In this document: positions 1 to 9,755 of the stretch, in pieces
Position numbering within the stretch: position 1 is the stretch's first letter
Layout of the letters: every line of letters begins with the position of its first letter
Assembly (NCBI GenBank): GCA_003427395.1
Contig: BFEA01000219.1
Span: 633,337-656,851, forward strand
DNA from: Chara braunii
Lineage: Eukaryota > Streptophyta > Charophyceae > Charales > Characeae
Length of the DNA: 23,515 nt
Direction: 5' to 3'
Notes under the pieces: generated by a model
Seen by the model: only the letters and a program-made list of their open reading frames with translations
Told to the model about the DNA's origin: nothing
Databases searched by the model: none
Position numbers and translations under genes: made by a program

Positions 1-44
<44 letters not shown>

Positions 45-61
45 CACACACACACACACAC
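1..61. repeat. CA dinucleotide microsatellite
   Basis: The window opens inside a CA repeat, interrupted once by TG near position 43. It runs off the left edge, so its full length is unknown. Confidence 0.95.
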
Positions 62-446
62 GTGGACATGCACTGAACTCCTTGGCATGTTAGCACACTG
101 AGTCCATGGTGATCTGCCTATGACAGCTCCCTTGTACGTAAGAGTCCATCAAAAAACTTTTTTTGCCATAATGTATCTACACGCGGAATTTGGGGCCCGC
201 AGAATGATCCGACAGATTCTGTGAAACAATGGAGCCCTCCCACTGGACCCCCTTCCAGTGGGAAGGAGTTACATCTACCTTGGATGGTTTTTTCCTGGAC
301 CTACGGGGATCAATGGGACACTACCACTATCCGTGTGTACTTGCGAATTTTAGGACCCGTGGTATCCACCAGTTGCTGCTAACTCTGTGGGAACATGATG
401 TTTAATTTTATTTTTATCTTTATTTTTATACATTTTATATATGTGA
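62..446. other. Unassigned DNA left of element A
   Basis: I see no gene or known mobile element here. There is a small perfect inverted repeat (CCCACTGGA at 239-247 and its complement at 254-262, 6-nt loop). An AT-rich stretch at about 401-442 lies directly before the point where element A's LTR similarity begins. Confidence 0.5.
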
Positions 447-1160
447 AGCAGGCCCTGGGATGGATACGGGTACCCGGCCAAACACAGGCCGAAGGCAGTT
501 GGGCACATGCAACCACTTCAGACCCAAGGCCTGCTCTCCTCGTGCTGGGCCGCAGGCTACCGGGGCCTACTGGAAGCTTCCTGGGATTGGACGCAGGCAG
601 GCCACTTCGATATAGCAAAGGGCCTGCCTCCTCATTTGGCATTCGGGTGCTGGCTGCATGCTGCGCAAGCGCTGCTGCTGCGCTATTTGCTGGCTGGTGC
701 CTACGCTCTCACGGGCGAGCAGGGAAGGAGCACGCAGCCATAGCCGAGCTGTGCCGCTGTAAGCTGGGTGAGGCGCAGGGTGGTCCTTGGGTGCTAGTGG
801 CATCTGTGAGTTGGGGAACGAGGTTGTGAGCGTAGCGCGAGACATACCTGGTGCCGGAAGCGTGCGACATTGGTCGCCATATGCTCGTACTTCGGGAATG
901 CTGTTCGGCTTCGTAGTATAGGCTAGATAGGATCTGCCACATGTAGTCTGGGCGCCGAGCGCCAGATAGGATATCAACTCTGGTTCTTCGTTGATGATGA
1001 TGGGACTATTTCAGCATTGTCAATTATGAACTCTTGGTGTGTTCTTATTTGGTAATTCTCGTGATGCAATTCTGTTGTTGGTTCGAGGTTAAGACTATCT
1101 AGACTCATATGTATGATGCTGTTTGATTGCTGAAGTTCGCTATTGCTCACCTTCCTTGCA
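447..1160 (+). repeat. 5' LTR of element A, truncated at its 5' end
   Basis: The sequence aligns along its whole length with the reverse complement of the element B LTRs and ends, like them, in CTTCCTTGCA, followed three bases later by the primer site. About 190 bp of the outer (U3) end is missing compared with B, so the usual TG start is gone. I see no clear TATA box or AATAAA signal inside it. A short GGCGC-cga-GCGCC stem near 950-963 is shared with the B LTRs. Open reading frames inside it are not real genes, because the same sequence occurs as noncoding LTR in the other copies. Confidence 0.9.
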
Positions 1161-1163
1161 ATT

Positions 1164-1175
1164 TGGTATCGGAGT
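1164..1175 (+). other. Primer-binding site of element A, mutated
   Basis: TGGTATCGGAGT lies three bases after the LTR end. It differs at two positions from TGGTATCAGAGC in element B, the standard plant site that pairs with the 3' end of initiator-Met tRNA. Priming from this copy would be weakened. Confidence 0.85.
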
Positions 1176-2433
1176 TGTGGTACGATTGCGCTCATCTGGC
1201 GCATGTCTTCTGCCTTATGCGGTACATACATGGGGTCTGCTGGGCGAGTTTGGCCGTATGTGGTGTGTAGTGAGGAGGGTGGAGACGAGTGTCTAGGCGA
1301 CCCAGGAGGTGAGGGGTTCGCCTGGAAGGCTACGTGAGGTGAAATGTGGTCTGGACAGTGTGATGAGAACTATCTAATGTGTGATTGATGCTGAGGTGGA
1401 ACGGCGAGATAATGCTGGTTGTGCCGATGCAGTGACTGGTCATCGCAATCGACATTTGGTCATCTGGTGAGATTATCTCTGTGGTTGGGGGCAGCTAATT
1501 GAGGTATGTTGCTCTTAACCTTATCTTCCCTCTCCGACACTTCTTACCGCGAGGTTGTGTGTTCCTTCTTGAGAGTCCTCTCATCGTGAGGAGTCGAGTG
1601 CGCTCAACCTTGAGAGTCGGCAATGTTCACGTGGAGCATCTGGGTGGAGATGGGCGGAGCTTTCTGAAGGGCCCTGGACGAAGCACTNGGTCACGGTCAC
1701 CATGCCAACCCANAGGGAGNAGAGCANGCNTGNCTTGCTGCTTGTCCTTTGTNCGGCTTGCTGCGCTGTTAGATGGGTACTACTGGGCAGGCCAGCCCTA
1801 CAGGAAAGACGAGCACCCGGCGTCTATAAATAAACACGGGAAGGGGATATCACTGGCTGTGATCTCGTCGTGCTGCGACGTACAATAATTCCTGATGTTA
1901 CTTGGGAGCGGACGTTTAAATGCCTCTGGATCAGCCAGTGATGTAAAGCTCGCGGCACACCGAGGTTAAATATACGTGCAAAGCTGGCCTTCTGAGCAGA
2001 TACTCGGGGCACACGGGCGGGCCGGACACACACACCTTTAGACATGCAACGCTCTCCAGATTGCTCAGGGACGCTGACGTCAAGTGATACTCAGGGGAAC
2101 TAAGGGAGAGGTTGATTCCAGGTGATAAGTTCGAGGAAATTCCATGCTGTCCTATCCACACAAATGATTCTATTTTTATGTTTCGATTAGTTTGGTGTAC
2201 AGCCATTGACATCTGACAGACAGCATTAGTTAGAACTGCTTCTTGTTCCTGGTGCTACTGTTTGCGGACTAGTCAAACTAAAAATAGTCTCGTTTGTAGG
2301 AATCTAACTTACATGTTGACCTCAATTGATATCTATTCCGAAATAGCAACCAATTGCTTTGATTGGTCTGTGCACTACGCTGCGTTAGGCACTTAGTGTG
2401 CATTAGTGCAGATTGTGTACAGGTCTGTAGCTT
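1176..2433 (+). other. Long leader between primer site and gag, element A
   Basis: This stretch of about 1.26 kb has no convincing coding sequence but aligns with the leader of element B (18442-19679) along most of its length. It contains a cluster of ambiguous bases (about 1688-1753) at places where B has readable sequence, so these are sequencing or consensus faults, not biology. A TATA-like box lies at 1825-1832. Such a long leader could hold packaging or structural RNA signals; that is inference. Confidence 0.75.
1825..1832 (+). promoter_or_regulatory. TATA-like box inside the element A leader
   Basis: TATAAATA follows GCGTC and is preceded by a GC-rich stretch. The same spot in element B reads TTTAAATA after the same GCGTC. 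An AT-rich box kept in both copies in otherwise GC-balanced sequence, about 665 bp downstream of the LTR, could be an internal promoter. There is no direct proof of transcription start here. Confidence 0.35.
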
Positions 2434-4296
2434 ATGAGCGATAGGGAGGAACAGCAACCGGACGACCGGATCTTGCGATCGGCAAGGCGCCGTGTAGCCC
2501 ACTTGGCATTAGGACCAGAGGGCGACAAACATCTGTTCCGCCAGCTTCGGGAAAGGCAGCAACAGCAGAGGAGGGCTAGAGCAGCGGAGGCGAGCAGGGC
2601 ACTCGTGAGTGAGACCGCAGCTTCGGAAGCCATGTCTACCTCAGCAATGCAGACTTCTCAGGCCGGTAGTTCTGTGTCTGTCGGGTCAACGGTCGCGCAG
2701 ACCGTGGTACAGTCCACTGGCGTAATGGCGAGCCAGCCATTGGTGTTGACCCCTGATGAGATCGCCATATAGGAGGCAGTCCTCCGAGAGGCACGACTAC
2801 AGAATGCTTTAGGAAAGATAAAAGCGGAAAAAGAAAATATGATTAGAAGAAGAGCCAGGATGCAACGTAGACAAGCGGACGTTAGTGAGTTAGAGGAGAT
2901 GGACCTGACGAACGTGCCTGATGATGTGAGACTTGTACGGTCTGTCCTGCTGAATGTAGTTGAGATGCAGGACCATCAGACAACCATCCTTCAAGACATC
3001 CAGCAAAGTCTGGCCCTGTTGGTTGGGCGAACGCAGGCAACATCGCCAATGTCCGGGCCTGGTGCCTGGCCCGTTGCACATTCTCCTCCGTATGCCCCAC
3101 CGGTGACTGGGGTATCCCCATATGTAGCCCCGTCATCGGTTGCGATCGTTTCCCTGGGCATGCCGCTGTCAGGAGGGGTATTAGCACGGACTAGTTTGCA
3201 GGTTCCTGTTCAGACAGTGTACGCCCAAACTCCGTTGCAGGTTGCAGTCACCACGCAGCCTGCTGTCTCGCAGCCTGTGCAGCCGCAAGGCACACGGCCC
3301 AAGCTGGTGGCACAGCAACCTGTGTCACAGGGTCCAGAGCCCGTAGTGATGCAGGGACCGGGACAGACACAGTGGGTTCCAAAGACGGCCATCGCCGGTC
3401 CTAAACCTTTCACAGGGGATAAGAGGGGCGAAGACCTCGACACGTGGTTGAGGGCAGTGCCGGTCTACGTCAGGTGTAAACTTACCTTGCCGCTCAAAGA
3501 AGTGTTTTTGGCTGCCTCCTGCCTAGAGGGTAGTGCAGCAAGATGGTTGAACGGTTTAGTGTAGCTCCAGGGATATGGTCATGACTTCCGCGCTTGGGCA
3601 GCCACCCAAAAACTGGATGACTTCCTGAAGATGGTGGAGGAGAGGTGGCACGATCCTCGGGAGGCTCAAAGGGCCACTGATGCCATCCTGACAGTGCACA
3701 CGAGGCAGTTTAAGTCAATAAGGGAAGCCACCGACGTTGTACGTCTGATCTGTGTCCCAGGGGTGCGCTATGACCCCCAGCTCCTGCTGACTTCGTACTT
3801 GAGATGCTTTTCTCAGCCTCTCAGGAATCAGTTGGCAAAAGAGGCCAACATCAATATGCACAACTTTCCTTCCTTCAGCAAGGTGGCCCTAGACCTTGAA
3901 GCTAAGATAGGGCATGGACAGGCACCCACTACGAATGAGAGGAAGAAGACACTGCCTCCTAACTGGAAGGCGAAGGGTCGCTTAATGTTTGTCGATAATG
4001 ATGGTTCCACTATCGAAGTCGACGAACACTTCCAGGAGGGAGTAGGTTCAGAGGCGGGCAGAGTAGAAACTTCAGAGGGTGGAGTGGTCGCTACCGTAGC
4101 TCAAAAAGGAAAGGCGGTCGGTAGACGCCGTGGAGGTTCCCGGTCTAGGAGTCAAGTTGACCCCAACACTCCCCCATGGGAGAAAGCGGGTCTTACAGAG
4201 GACATGTGGAGAGACCGTTACTCACGGCAGGCTTGTATTCGTTCTGGTCAATATGGCCACAGCCAATTCAAGTGCCGCAATCAGAAGGTGACATAA
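2434..4296 (+). pseudogene. gag: gag (capsid/nucleocapsid) pseudogene, element A
   Basis: This region would encode the structural polyprotein that packages element RNA. The start ATAGGGAGG/ATGAGCGATAGGG context at 2434 matches the start in element B. The N-terminal part is rich in R, Q, A and E (RERQQQQRRARAAEA) and looks helical. A Pro/Gln/Val-rich linker follows, then a Ty3-type capsid region with KPFTGDKRGEDLDTWL and the W-rich segment near 3430-3560. A nucleocapsid zinc knuckle lies at 4234-4275. In this copy the second cysteine of the knuckle is serine (CIRS instead of CIRC in B), so metal binding should be lost. Stops interrupt the frame at 2770 (TAG), 3562 (TAG) and 4294 (TAA). The same frame continues through each stop and on into the protease, which supports an ancestral fused gag-pol. 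Confidence 0.88.
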
Positions 4297-5127
4297 AAGA
4301 TCTCGCCTACGATGGGGCAGGTGCTGGGATCCTCTCATCCCGTTGGTAGCCACGTTGCCAGTACTTAAGGCAGTGCCTCGGAAACACGTCGGGCCATAGT
4401 AGCTGTTCCTACTAGGGTCGAGGTGATTGAGACATCCTCACCATCTCGAGAGATGGCCCAAGCTATTGTATCCAGCGTCGTCCCGCAAGCACATTCAAAC
4501 CCATCGAGCCTCTGTTCAATGAATGTGTTTGAGTCCTTAGAGGAGCTAGACGTGGAGTGGTCTAGATCAGACCCGCTAGCTTCTTGGACGACACTAGTCA
4601 AAGCCCCGAAGGGTGAGATGTTCATCAGCGAGGTTGTCATTGCCGGCCACAAGGTCGGGGCCTATTATGACACTTGCTCGACTAGGAACTTTATCAGTCG
4701 CGCGTGCGTTGAGAGGCTGCGTTTACAGAGGCGAGTGCAGCGCCTGAGTCGACCTGTGGAATCGACCTGTGCCAAGAAACAGCGCATGGTAGTCAACAAC
4801 TGACTCCAGGATGTCGAGTGTTGTTTCATGTACGCGGGAGGGGACTTGAGACATCGTGTCTCGTTCCTAGTAAGTGACGAGCTCCCAATGGATATGTTAC
4901 TAGGTATTGACTTCCTCTCTGTAGCACAGCCCCAGTTTGACTGGGACCGAAAAGTGGTCAAACACACTTTGCCAGGTGGAGGGACCGCCAGATTACATAA
5001 GTTCAAAGCTAGGAGTCTGATTGAGTCCTATGGGTGCATGTGTGCCGCCGCGTTCTACAATTATTATAAGAAAAATCAGGAGGGTATGTATTTAGTTTAT
5101 GTCTCTGCTGCAGCCGAGTCAGTGAAA
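4297..5127 (+). pseudogene. pro: Retroviral-type aspartic protease pseudogene, element A
   Basis: The product would cleave the gag-pol polyprotein. It follows gag in the same frame. The active-site loop is at 4669-4680 and reads YYDTCSTRNFIS, which matches the Ty3 pattern D-S/T-G-A-T-x-N-F-I-S except that Cys stands in place of Gly. The second conserved motif (MDMLLGIDFLS, about 4888-4920) is the usual LG-x-D-F-L element near the protease end. Stops at 4366 (TAA) and 4801 (TGA) break it; element B has sense codons at both sites (a serine codon and a tyrosine codon). The family assignment is firm from position and motifs. Whether DTC is catalytically active is not known from sequence. Confidence 0.85.
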
Positions 5128-6026
5128 ATGCCACCGGAGATAGAGGGAGTAGTTGCTAAGTACCCTGATCTATTCGAAGAGCCGACAGGGGTTGTTGAGA
5201 GGAAGGTCGTCCACACGATAGAGATTATCCCATGGTCTAGTATTCCGAAGGGTAGGATCTATCGGATGTCTCCAAGCGAGCTTGATGAGCTTCGCCACCA
5301 ACTCAAGGAACTCGTAGAGAAGGGTTGGATCCGACGAGTGTCTCTCCTTATGGGTCTCCAGTTCTATTCGTACCTAAGAAGGAGGGTACTCTTAGGATAT
5401 GCATTGACTATAGGGGCCTCAATGCCATCACTGTAAAGAATAGAGAGCCCCTACCACGCATCGATGATCTGTTAGATAGAGTGCAAGGGTGTCGGTACTT
5501 CAGTAAGATAGATCTGAAGTCCGGGTACCATCAGATTGCAATCCGGGTCGAGGATCAACACAAAACCGCCTTCCAGACCAGGTACGGTCTATACGAGTTT
5601 GTGGTGATGCCTTTCGGCCTTTGCAATGCTCCTGACACCTTTCAACACGCTATGAATCGGATATTCCATGACAACTTGGATAAGTTTGTCATCGTGTACC
5701 TCGATGACATACTTATTTTTAGTAAGACTGTCGAGGAGCATGTTGCACATCTGGACAAGGTCCTCAGTCTCCTGCGATAGCACAAGTTCAAGATCAACGG
5801 TGAAAAGTGTGAGTTTGGCCGCACCCGTGTCTTGTACTTGGGTCATGAGATCTCCGCGAAAGGGTTGAAGCCCGATGACGCGAAGGTGGCCAGCATTCGT
5901 GATTGGCCACGTCCTCGGTCTGTGACTGAGATGAGATCTTTCTTAGGAATGACAGGCTACCATAGGGCTTTCGTTAAGAACTATAGCATAGTGGCCGCTC
6001 CTTTGACTTATCTGACCCGCCTTGAC
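5128..6026 (+). pseudogene. RT: Reverse transcriptase pseudogene, element A
   Basis: The product would copy element RNA into DNA. Characteristic Ty3/gypsy blocks are visible: MPPEIEGVVAKYPDLF at the start, [34 protein letters not shown] with the first catalytic Asp, [12 protein letters not shown], and the catalytic YLDD at 5697-5708, followed by LGHEIS and the RSFLGMTGYHR thumb block. A one-base deletion near 5332 (after the GWIR codons) shifts the frame, so motifs upstream and downstream lie in different frames. A TAG at 5778 interrupts the second frame. The catalytic residues themselves are preserved. Confidence 0.92.
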
Positions 6027-6497
6027 ACCCGGTGGGAGTGGACAGATGAGTGCGATGCTGCTTTCAGATATCTGAAGCATGCGTTGACGCACTACGAGGT
6101 CTTGAAACTTCCTGATCCTAACAAGCCGTTCATAGTCACCACGGATGACTGCCAATATGGCATTGGCGCCGTGCTCGCGCAGCAGGAGGGTCCAAAGTTG
6201 AGGCCTGTAGAGTACATGTCCAAGAAAATGTCATCTAAGAAGTTGGCTAAGTCCACCTATGAGAAGGAACTCTATGTGGTTTACAAGGCTCTGACCCATT
6301 GGTGACACTATCTCCTTGGGAGATTCTTCATCCTCAGGACTGATCATCAGACCTTGAGATGGATGAGAACCCAGCCTGTACTTTTTGACGCCCTCAAGTG
6401 TAGGATTGAAGTCATTGAACAGTATGACTTTGACCCTCAGTATCTGAAAGGGGAGTACAACAAGGTTGCGGATGCCTTGTCGCGTAGACCTGATTTC
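6027..6497 (+). pseudogene. RH: RNase H pseudogene, element A
   Basis: This domain would remove the RNA strand during reverse transcription. It continues in the frame of the RT C-terminal part. The blocks PFIVTTDDCQYGIGAVLAQ, STYEKELYVVYKALTHW, RTDHQTLRWM and DALSRRPD are typical of the Ty3 RNase H. The first block has DDC where element B has the normal DAS. A TGA at 6303, directly after ALTHW, breaks the frame; B has a sense codon (AGG) there. Confidence 0.9.
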
Positions 6498-7002
6498 TCA
6501 GGTGCGCTGATTATTGAGTTTAATCTGACGGACCATGTTACTCAGCCCTTGGTGGAAGCCTATCGCGAGGACCAGTTTATGTCCGAGATCATATGCAGAC
6601 TCAGGCAAAGGACAAGAAGACCTCTGCCGAGTTTGAGTTGGTCAATGGCTTGCTGTTCCTTGAGAAGGACGGGAATAAACGATTGTGTGTCCCAAGTAGC
6701 GAGTCTTTGCGTAGTTTGTTTTTAGGTGAGTGTCATGATGCCACCAGCCATTTTGGGTACAAGAAGACCGCAGCCAATCTGCTGCAGCAGTTCTGGTGGC
6801 CCACGATGATGCGAGACGCCCAGCTGTACGTGGAGACTTGTTAGGTATGTCAAAGAGACAAGCCCTGTACTCAGGCTCCTCTTGGGCTCTTGAAGCCGCT
6901 TCCGATTCCGGAGCGGCCTGGTGAGAGTCTGTCCATGGACTTCATGGATACTCTGATCACCAGCAAGAGTGGGATGCGACACATCTTTGTCATCGTGGAT
7001 AG
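6498..7002 (+). pseudogene. INT: Integrase N-terminal fragment, element A
   Basis: Only the zinc-binding domain and the first strands of the catalytic core remain. A one-base deletion near 6603 shifts the frame. The HHCC domain starts with CHDATSHFGYKKT (about 6728) and should end with C-x2-C, but the first of those cysteine positions is followed by a TAG at 6842 where element B has CAG. The first core aspartate is seen in SMDFMDTL. The fragment ends after FVIVD at 7002, where all similarity to B stops, so the second Asp and the Glu of the D,D-35-E triad, the GPY/F domain and the chromodomain are missing. Confidence 0.9.
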
Positions 7003-8465
7003 CGAGCAAGGTGTTCCCGCGACAACAATCACAGGGGAAAAGCATCCGCGCTCATGCAGTTACTCCGCGTGCGTGAGGGGAGGAACGAACGGGCGGAAGA
7101 TGAGGAGAGAAGAGGAGAGAGGAGGAGGGGACTTGGAGAGACCAGCTCGATAATCAATTGTAGAGTTAATCAAAAATCGGTCAGCCAATCAACCTTGTGT
7201 ATCTTGCTCGGACCGCCAACACGTCTGGGCCAGGCGGGAACTGGTAGCTGCCTGTTTGGGCCACACATTAGGAAAAACCGATTTCACTTAGCGGCAAAAA
7301 TCGCAATGCTCTCTTCGGGAGGTATCTTGCGACACTTTGCTGGGAATTGGAATGCCAATTAAAGAGAAGAGATAAGCCTATCTGATGAGAATCACATTAC
7401 CATCGACGACCTCAGCAGCAGCTACAGCAGAAGGCCCGCCGGAATACCATGCGTCACTGAAGGCTATGGGGCGCGCATCAGAAGTTGACCAGAGGAGATG
7501 CACCAAGGGCCGTAGAGAGAGCGGTGCAAAAGGAGGGGCGCGACAGAAGGCAGGGGGATATTGACCACGAGTGCGCAAGGTGAACCCAGCCTATCGCCCT
7601 CGTGTCTCCGCGTTCCACGATTGCATTGGTTGGTGCCTCTGTGGCGATCAACACCTGGGAAAGGCGCACAGTGAATACTGTTTTAACTCGCTACAGGCGG
7701 ACTGGCGAGTCACGAGAAGGGGGGAGGACAAAACTTGTCTGAGGTTGAGTGCAGTACAACTATTTTGAATGGAGAGACAAAAAAGAGAGAGTGCGCCACC
7801 TGTTCAGAGAGAGAGAGAGGGTAGGTACGGAGAAGGCATGGAAGCAAGTGAGGTAACTGACCAGGGACCTAACTAAACGGCGTACAGCATACCCGTTCGC
7901 TTGGATCAAATAAAGAAAGAGAAGAACTGGTCACAGCGAGAGGGGGATGGAGAAAGGAGGGACGCGTACAGCAATCGATTGATTCGAATAACGGGCCATC
8001 ACTGCTCAACGACTGACTGCCTGAGCGTGGTGAAGCCAACCCCGTATCGTGGCTGCCTGGTGATCTGACCCACGAGGGATTGTGGCTGCTTGTCTATGAT
8101 GACGAACTCCTAACAGCCTGCCTGCGCTCGATCACAACCATAAGAGTCAACTGCTACTCGTAAGTTTCGGACACTGACAGCCTGCAGTCTAAAGGTGAGT
8201 TCAAAACTGAACGAACGTCCGGATGTCGCCTGCAGAGTGGTACCTGAATTCCTCCTGATCATCCACGGGTTTTGAGAAAGGAGAAAGTTGTTTTACGGTT
8301 AATGATCGAAGTGTTACGGCTTGATTTTTGGTCCAGTGGTACCTGCAATCAGAGAAGTCAGGCAGAGGTGTTTCAGCTTGACTACTGAGTTTTTTTTTTG
8401 TGTGTTTTATTTTTATGAACTTCACCTGAACGCGCGTCTGAGGTCTGAGGGGAGCATAGTATCTG
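7003..8465. other. Unassigned DNA right of element A
   Basis: I find no recognisable gene in this stretch of about 1.46 kb. It begins at the broken end of element A and does not contain the missing integrase or 3' LTR. Purine-rich patches occur at about 7075-7140 and 7790-7830. Minus-strand frames at 7378-7669 give short peptides without a family I recognise; they are interrupted and I do not call them genes. CCAAT-type small inverted repeats near 7346-7361 are probably chance. Confidence 0.5.
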
Positions 8466-8640
8466 CTCTGAACCGGGCCCCGTTTGGGGTTTGATTATTG
8501 ATGCTGGGTGTACTGAATCGAGCCCCGCTTTGGGTTTATACTGGATGTTCTGAAACGAGTCCCCTTCGGGTTTCGTCTACTCATAGTCTCATGCTGGTCA
8601 TCCTGAGACGAGCTTCGTTTTGGGAGTCCTTTACCCCTGA
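8466..8640. repeat. Degenerate tandem repeat, four units of 37-53 bp
   Basis: Four related starts are visible: TCTGAACCGGGCCCC (8466), ACTGAATCGAGCCCC (8512), TCTGAAACGAGTCCC (8549) and CCTGAGACGAGCTTC (8602). Each is followed by a G/T-rich stretch such as TTTGGGTTT. Spacing is irregular. The core resembles units of the 45-bp array at 9029-9385 and may share origin with it. Confidence 0.65.
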
Positions 8641-8758
8641 TCACGCCTGTTTTGAACAACATGTGAACCAAGGTCGGACACTGGACGGAAAAGCATTGTA
8701 TTACCTGTTGTTGTGCAAGTATCAGGCGATCTCCTCTGGCCAGGTTCGTCACTGAAAT

Positions 8759-9010
8759 CTCAGAGGAAAGAGAGAACGTGACAGAGAAGAAAGAGAAAAA
8801 GAGAAGATAAAGAGAGAAAAAGAATGAGAAAGAGAGGGAGAGATAAGGAGTGAGAAAGATTGAGAGTGAGAAATAAAGAGACAAACAGAGAGAGAGAGAG
8901 CGGACTGAGTGCCAGAGAGAGAGGGGGATCAGGGAATGAGAAGAGCGAGAGACAACAGAGAGAGGAAACGGCGAGAAAGAGCAGCACGAGAGAGGAAGAG
9001 GGGGAACAGC
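8759..9010. repeat. Purine-rich (GA) tract
   Basis: About 250 bp of almost uninterrupted A and G on the plus strand, mostly GAGA and GAAA steps. The long minus-strand reading frame over it (Leu/Ser-rich) is a composition artefact. Homopurine tracts of this kind can form triplex DNA or act as GAGA-type sites; neither can be shown here. Confidence 0.85.
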
Positions 9011-9028
9011 AAGTAAGCAGTCGGGACT

Positions 9029-9385
9029 CATTGCTGTTCGAACCCGCAGGTTTACTGCTTGAACATCAAAACTGATCACACTGTAAACCCCCCGTTTACC
9101 CTGTTGGTTATTGAAAACTCGTTGTTGACTAATCCAGCCGATCAGTTGGAAGAACGAATGAAGTCCGTTGCTGTCAGAACCGAGCAAAATGCTGGTTGGT
9201 CTTTGTAACTCATTGTTAACGGAACTGGCTGATTTACGGAAAACTAATGAACTTCGCTGAACCAGCTGTTAAATCGCTTGGCCATCGAAGATCATTGCTG
9301 ACTGGACCAGCTGATTCACTGTTTGACTAGTGAGATTTATCATTGTCAGAACCTGTTGATCTACCGGTTAACTGAATGAAACTCT
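9029..9385. repeat. Degenerate array of eight units of about 45 bp
   Basis: Units begin at about 9029, 9074, 9120, 9166, 9211, 9255, 9293 and 9340, with steps of 45, 46, 46, 45, 44, 38 and 47. The shared pattern is a CATTGCTG-like start, a GAACC or GGACC core, CAGCTGATT or similar, a TTAC/GTTAA stretch and an AACT end. No two units are identical. There are no spacers. Reading frames are broken by stops in most units, so it does not look coding. Confidence 0.72.
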
Positions 9386-9755
9386 TTGCAGTGGGAAGTT
9401 ATCAAGTAAAGAAGAAAGGGAGTAGAAAATCAGGCATCGTGACGAGGCGACTTCTGCCCAGATCCCCGCTGCTCGCAGAGGACCTCTGAAGCGAGTGAGG
9501 CGAAGTGACAGGCGCCGTGGCTCATGGCTTCCGCGAGCAGCAGGTAGCCCCTCCCCGAGTTTCCTCACAACGTGACTGTGTAAAGCCGTCGACCAGGATG
9601 GTGTGGATCTTGTTAAGCCTTCCTTCCTACGGAGTCCACATAAAATGTAGTGTCAGTCGAGGAGCCGCTCTGGTTCGATGAGCGGGCAGCATGTTGGGAG
9701 GAGATCAGTGGTACCCCAGGGTGACGGTCACCCCTGTATGTGACGGCCAGGTTTT
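9386..9755. other. Unassigned DNA between two repeat arrays
   Basis: I see no gene, RNA or mobile-element signature. The region is GC-balanced and lacks obvious tandem structure. Confidence 0.5.

Larger units (their letters stand above)
447..7002 (+). mobile_element. Element A: truncated Ty3/gypsy chromovirus-like LTR retrotransposon
   Basis: This is a plus-strand copy of the same family as element B (11857-20668). It keeps most of a 5' LTR, the primer-binding site, a leader of about 1.26 kb, and gag, protease, RT, RNase H and the N-terminal part of integrase in the usual Ty3 order. Similarity to B starts at about 447, roughly 190 bp inside the LTR, and stops at about 7002, where both copies read GTGGATAG and then diverge completely. 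The integrase core, C-terminal domain, polypurine tract and 3' LTR are absent. Eight in-frame stops (2770, 3562, 4294, 4366, 4801, 5778, 6303, 6842) and two frameshifts (about 5332 and 6603) disable the coding region. Loss of both ends is better explained by deletion than by ordinary reverse transcription. Confidence 0.93.

Noticed and set aside
395-829. Plus-strand frame of 144 codons at the left of element A
   Set aside because: Most of it lies in LTR sequence that is noncoding in the other copies, and its start is in AT-rich flank.
7378-7669. Minus-strand peptides that might be a gene remnant
   Set aside because: Two overlapping short frames with no family I recognise and no splice or start context; too weak to call.
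8495-9187. Minus-strand frame of 230 codons, Leu/Ser/Phe-rich, looking like a membrane protein
   Set aside because: It is the complement of a homopurine GA tract; the composition, not selection, creates the frame.
9029-9385. CRISPR-like regular repeats
   Set aside because: Units are degenerate and contiguous with no unique spacers, and the context is eukaryotic.
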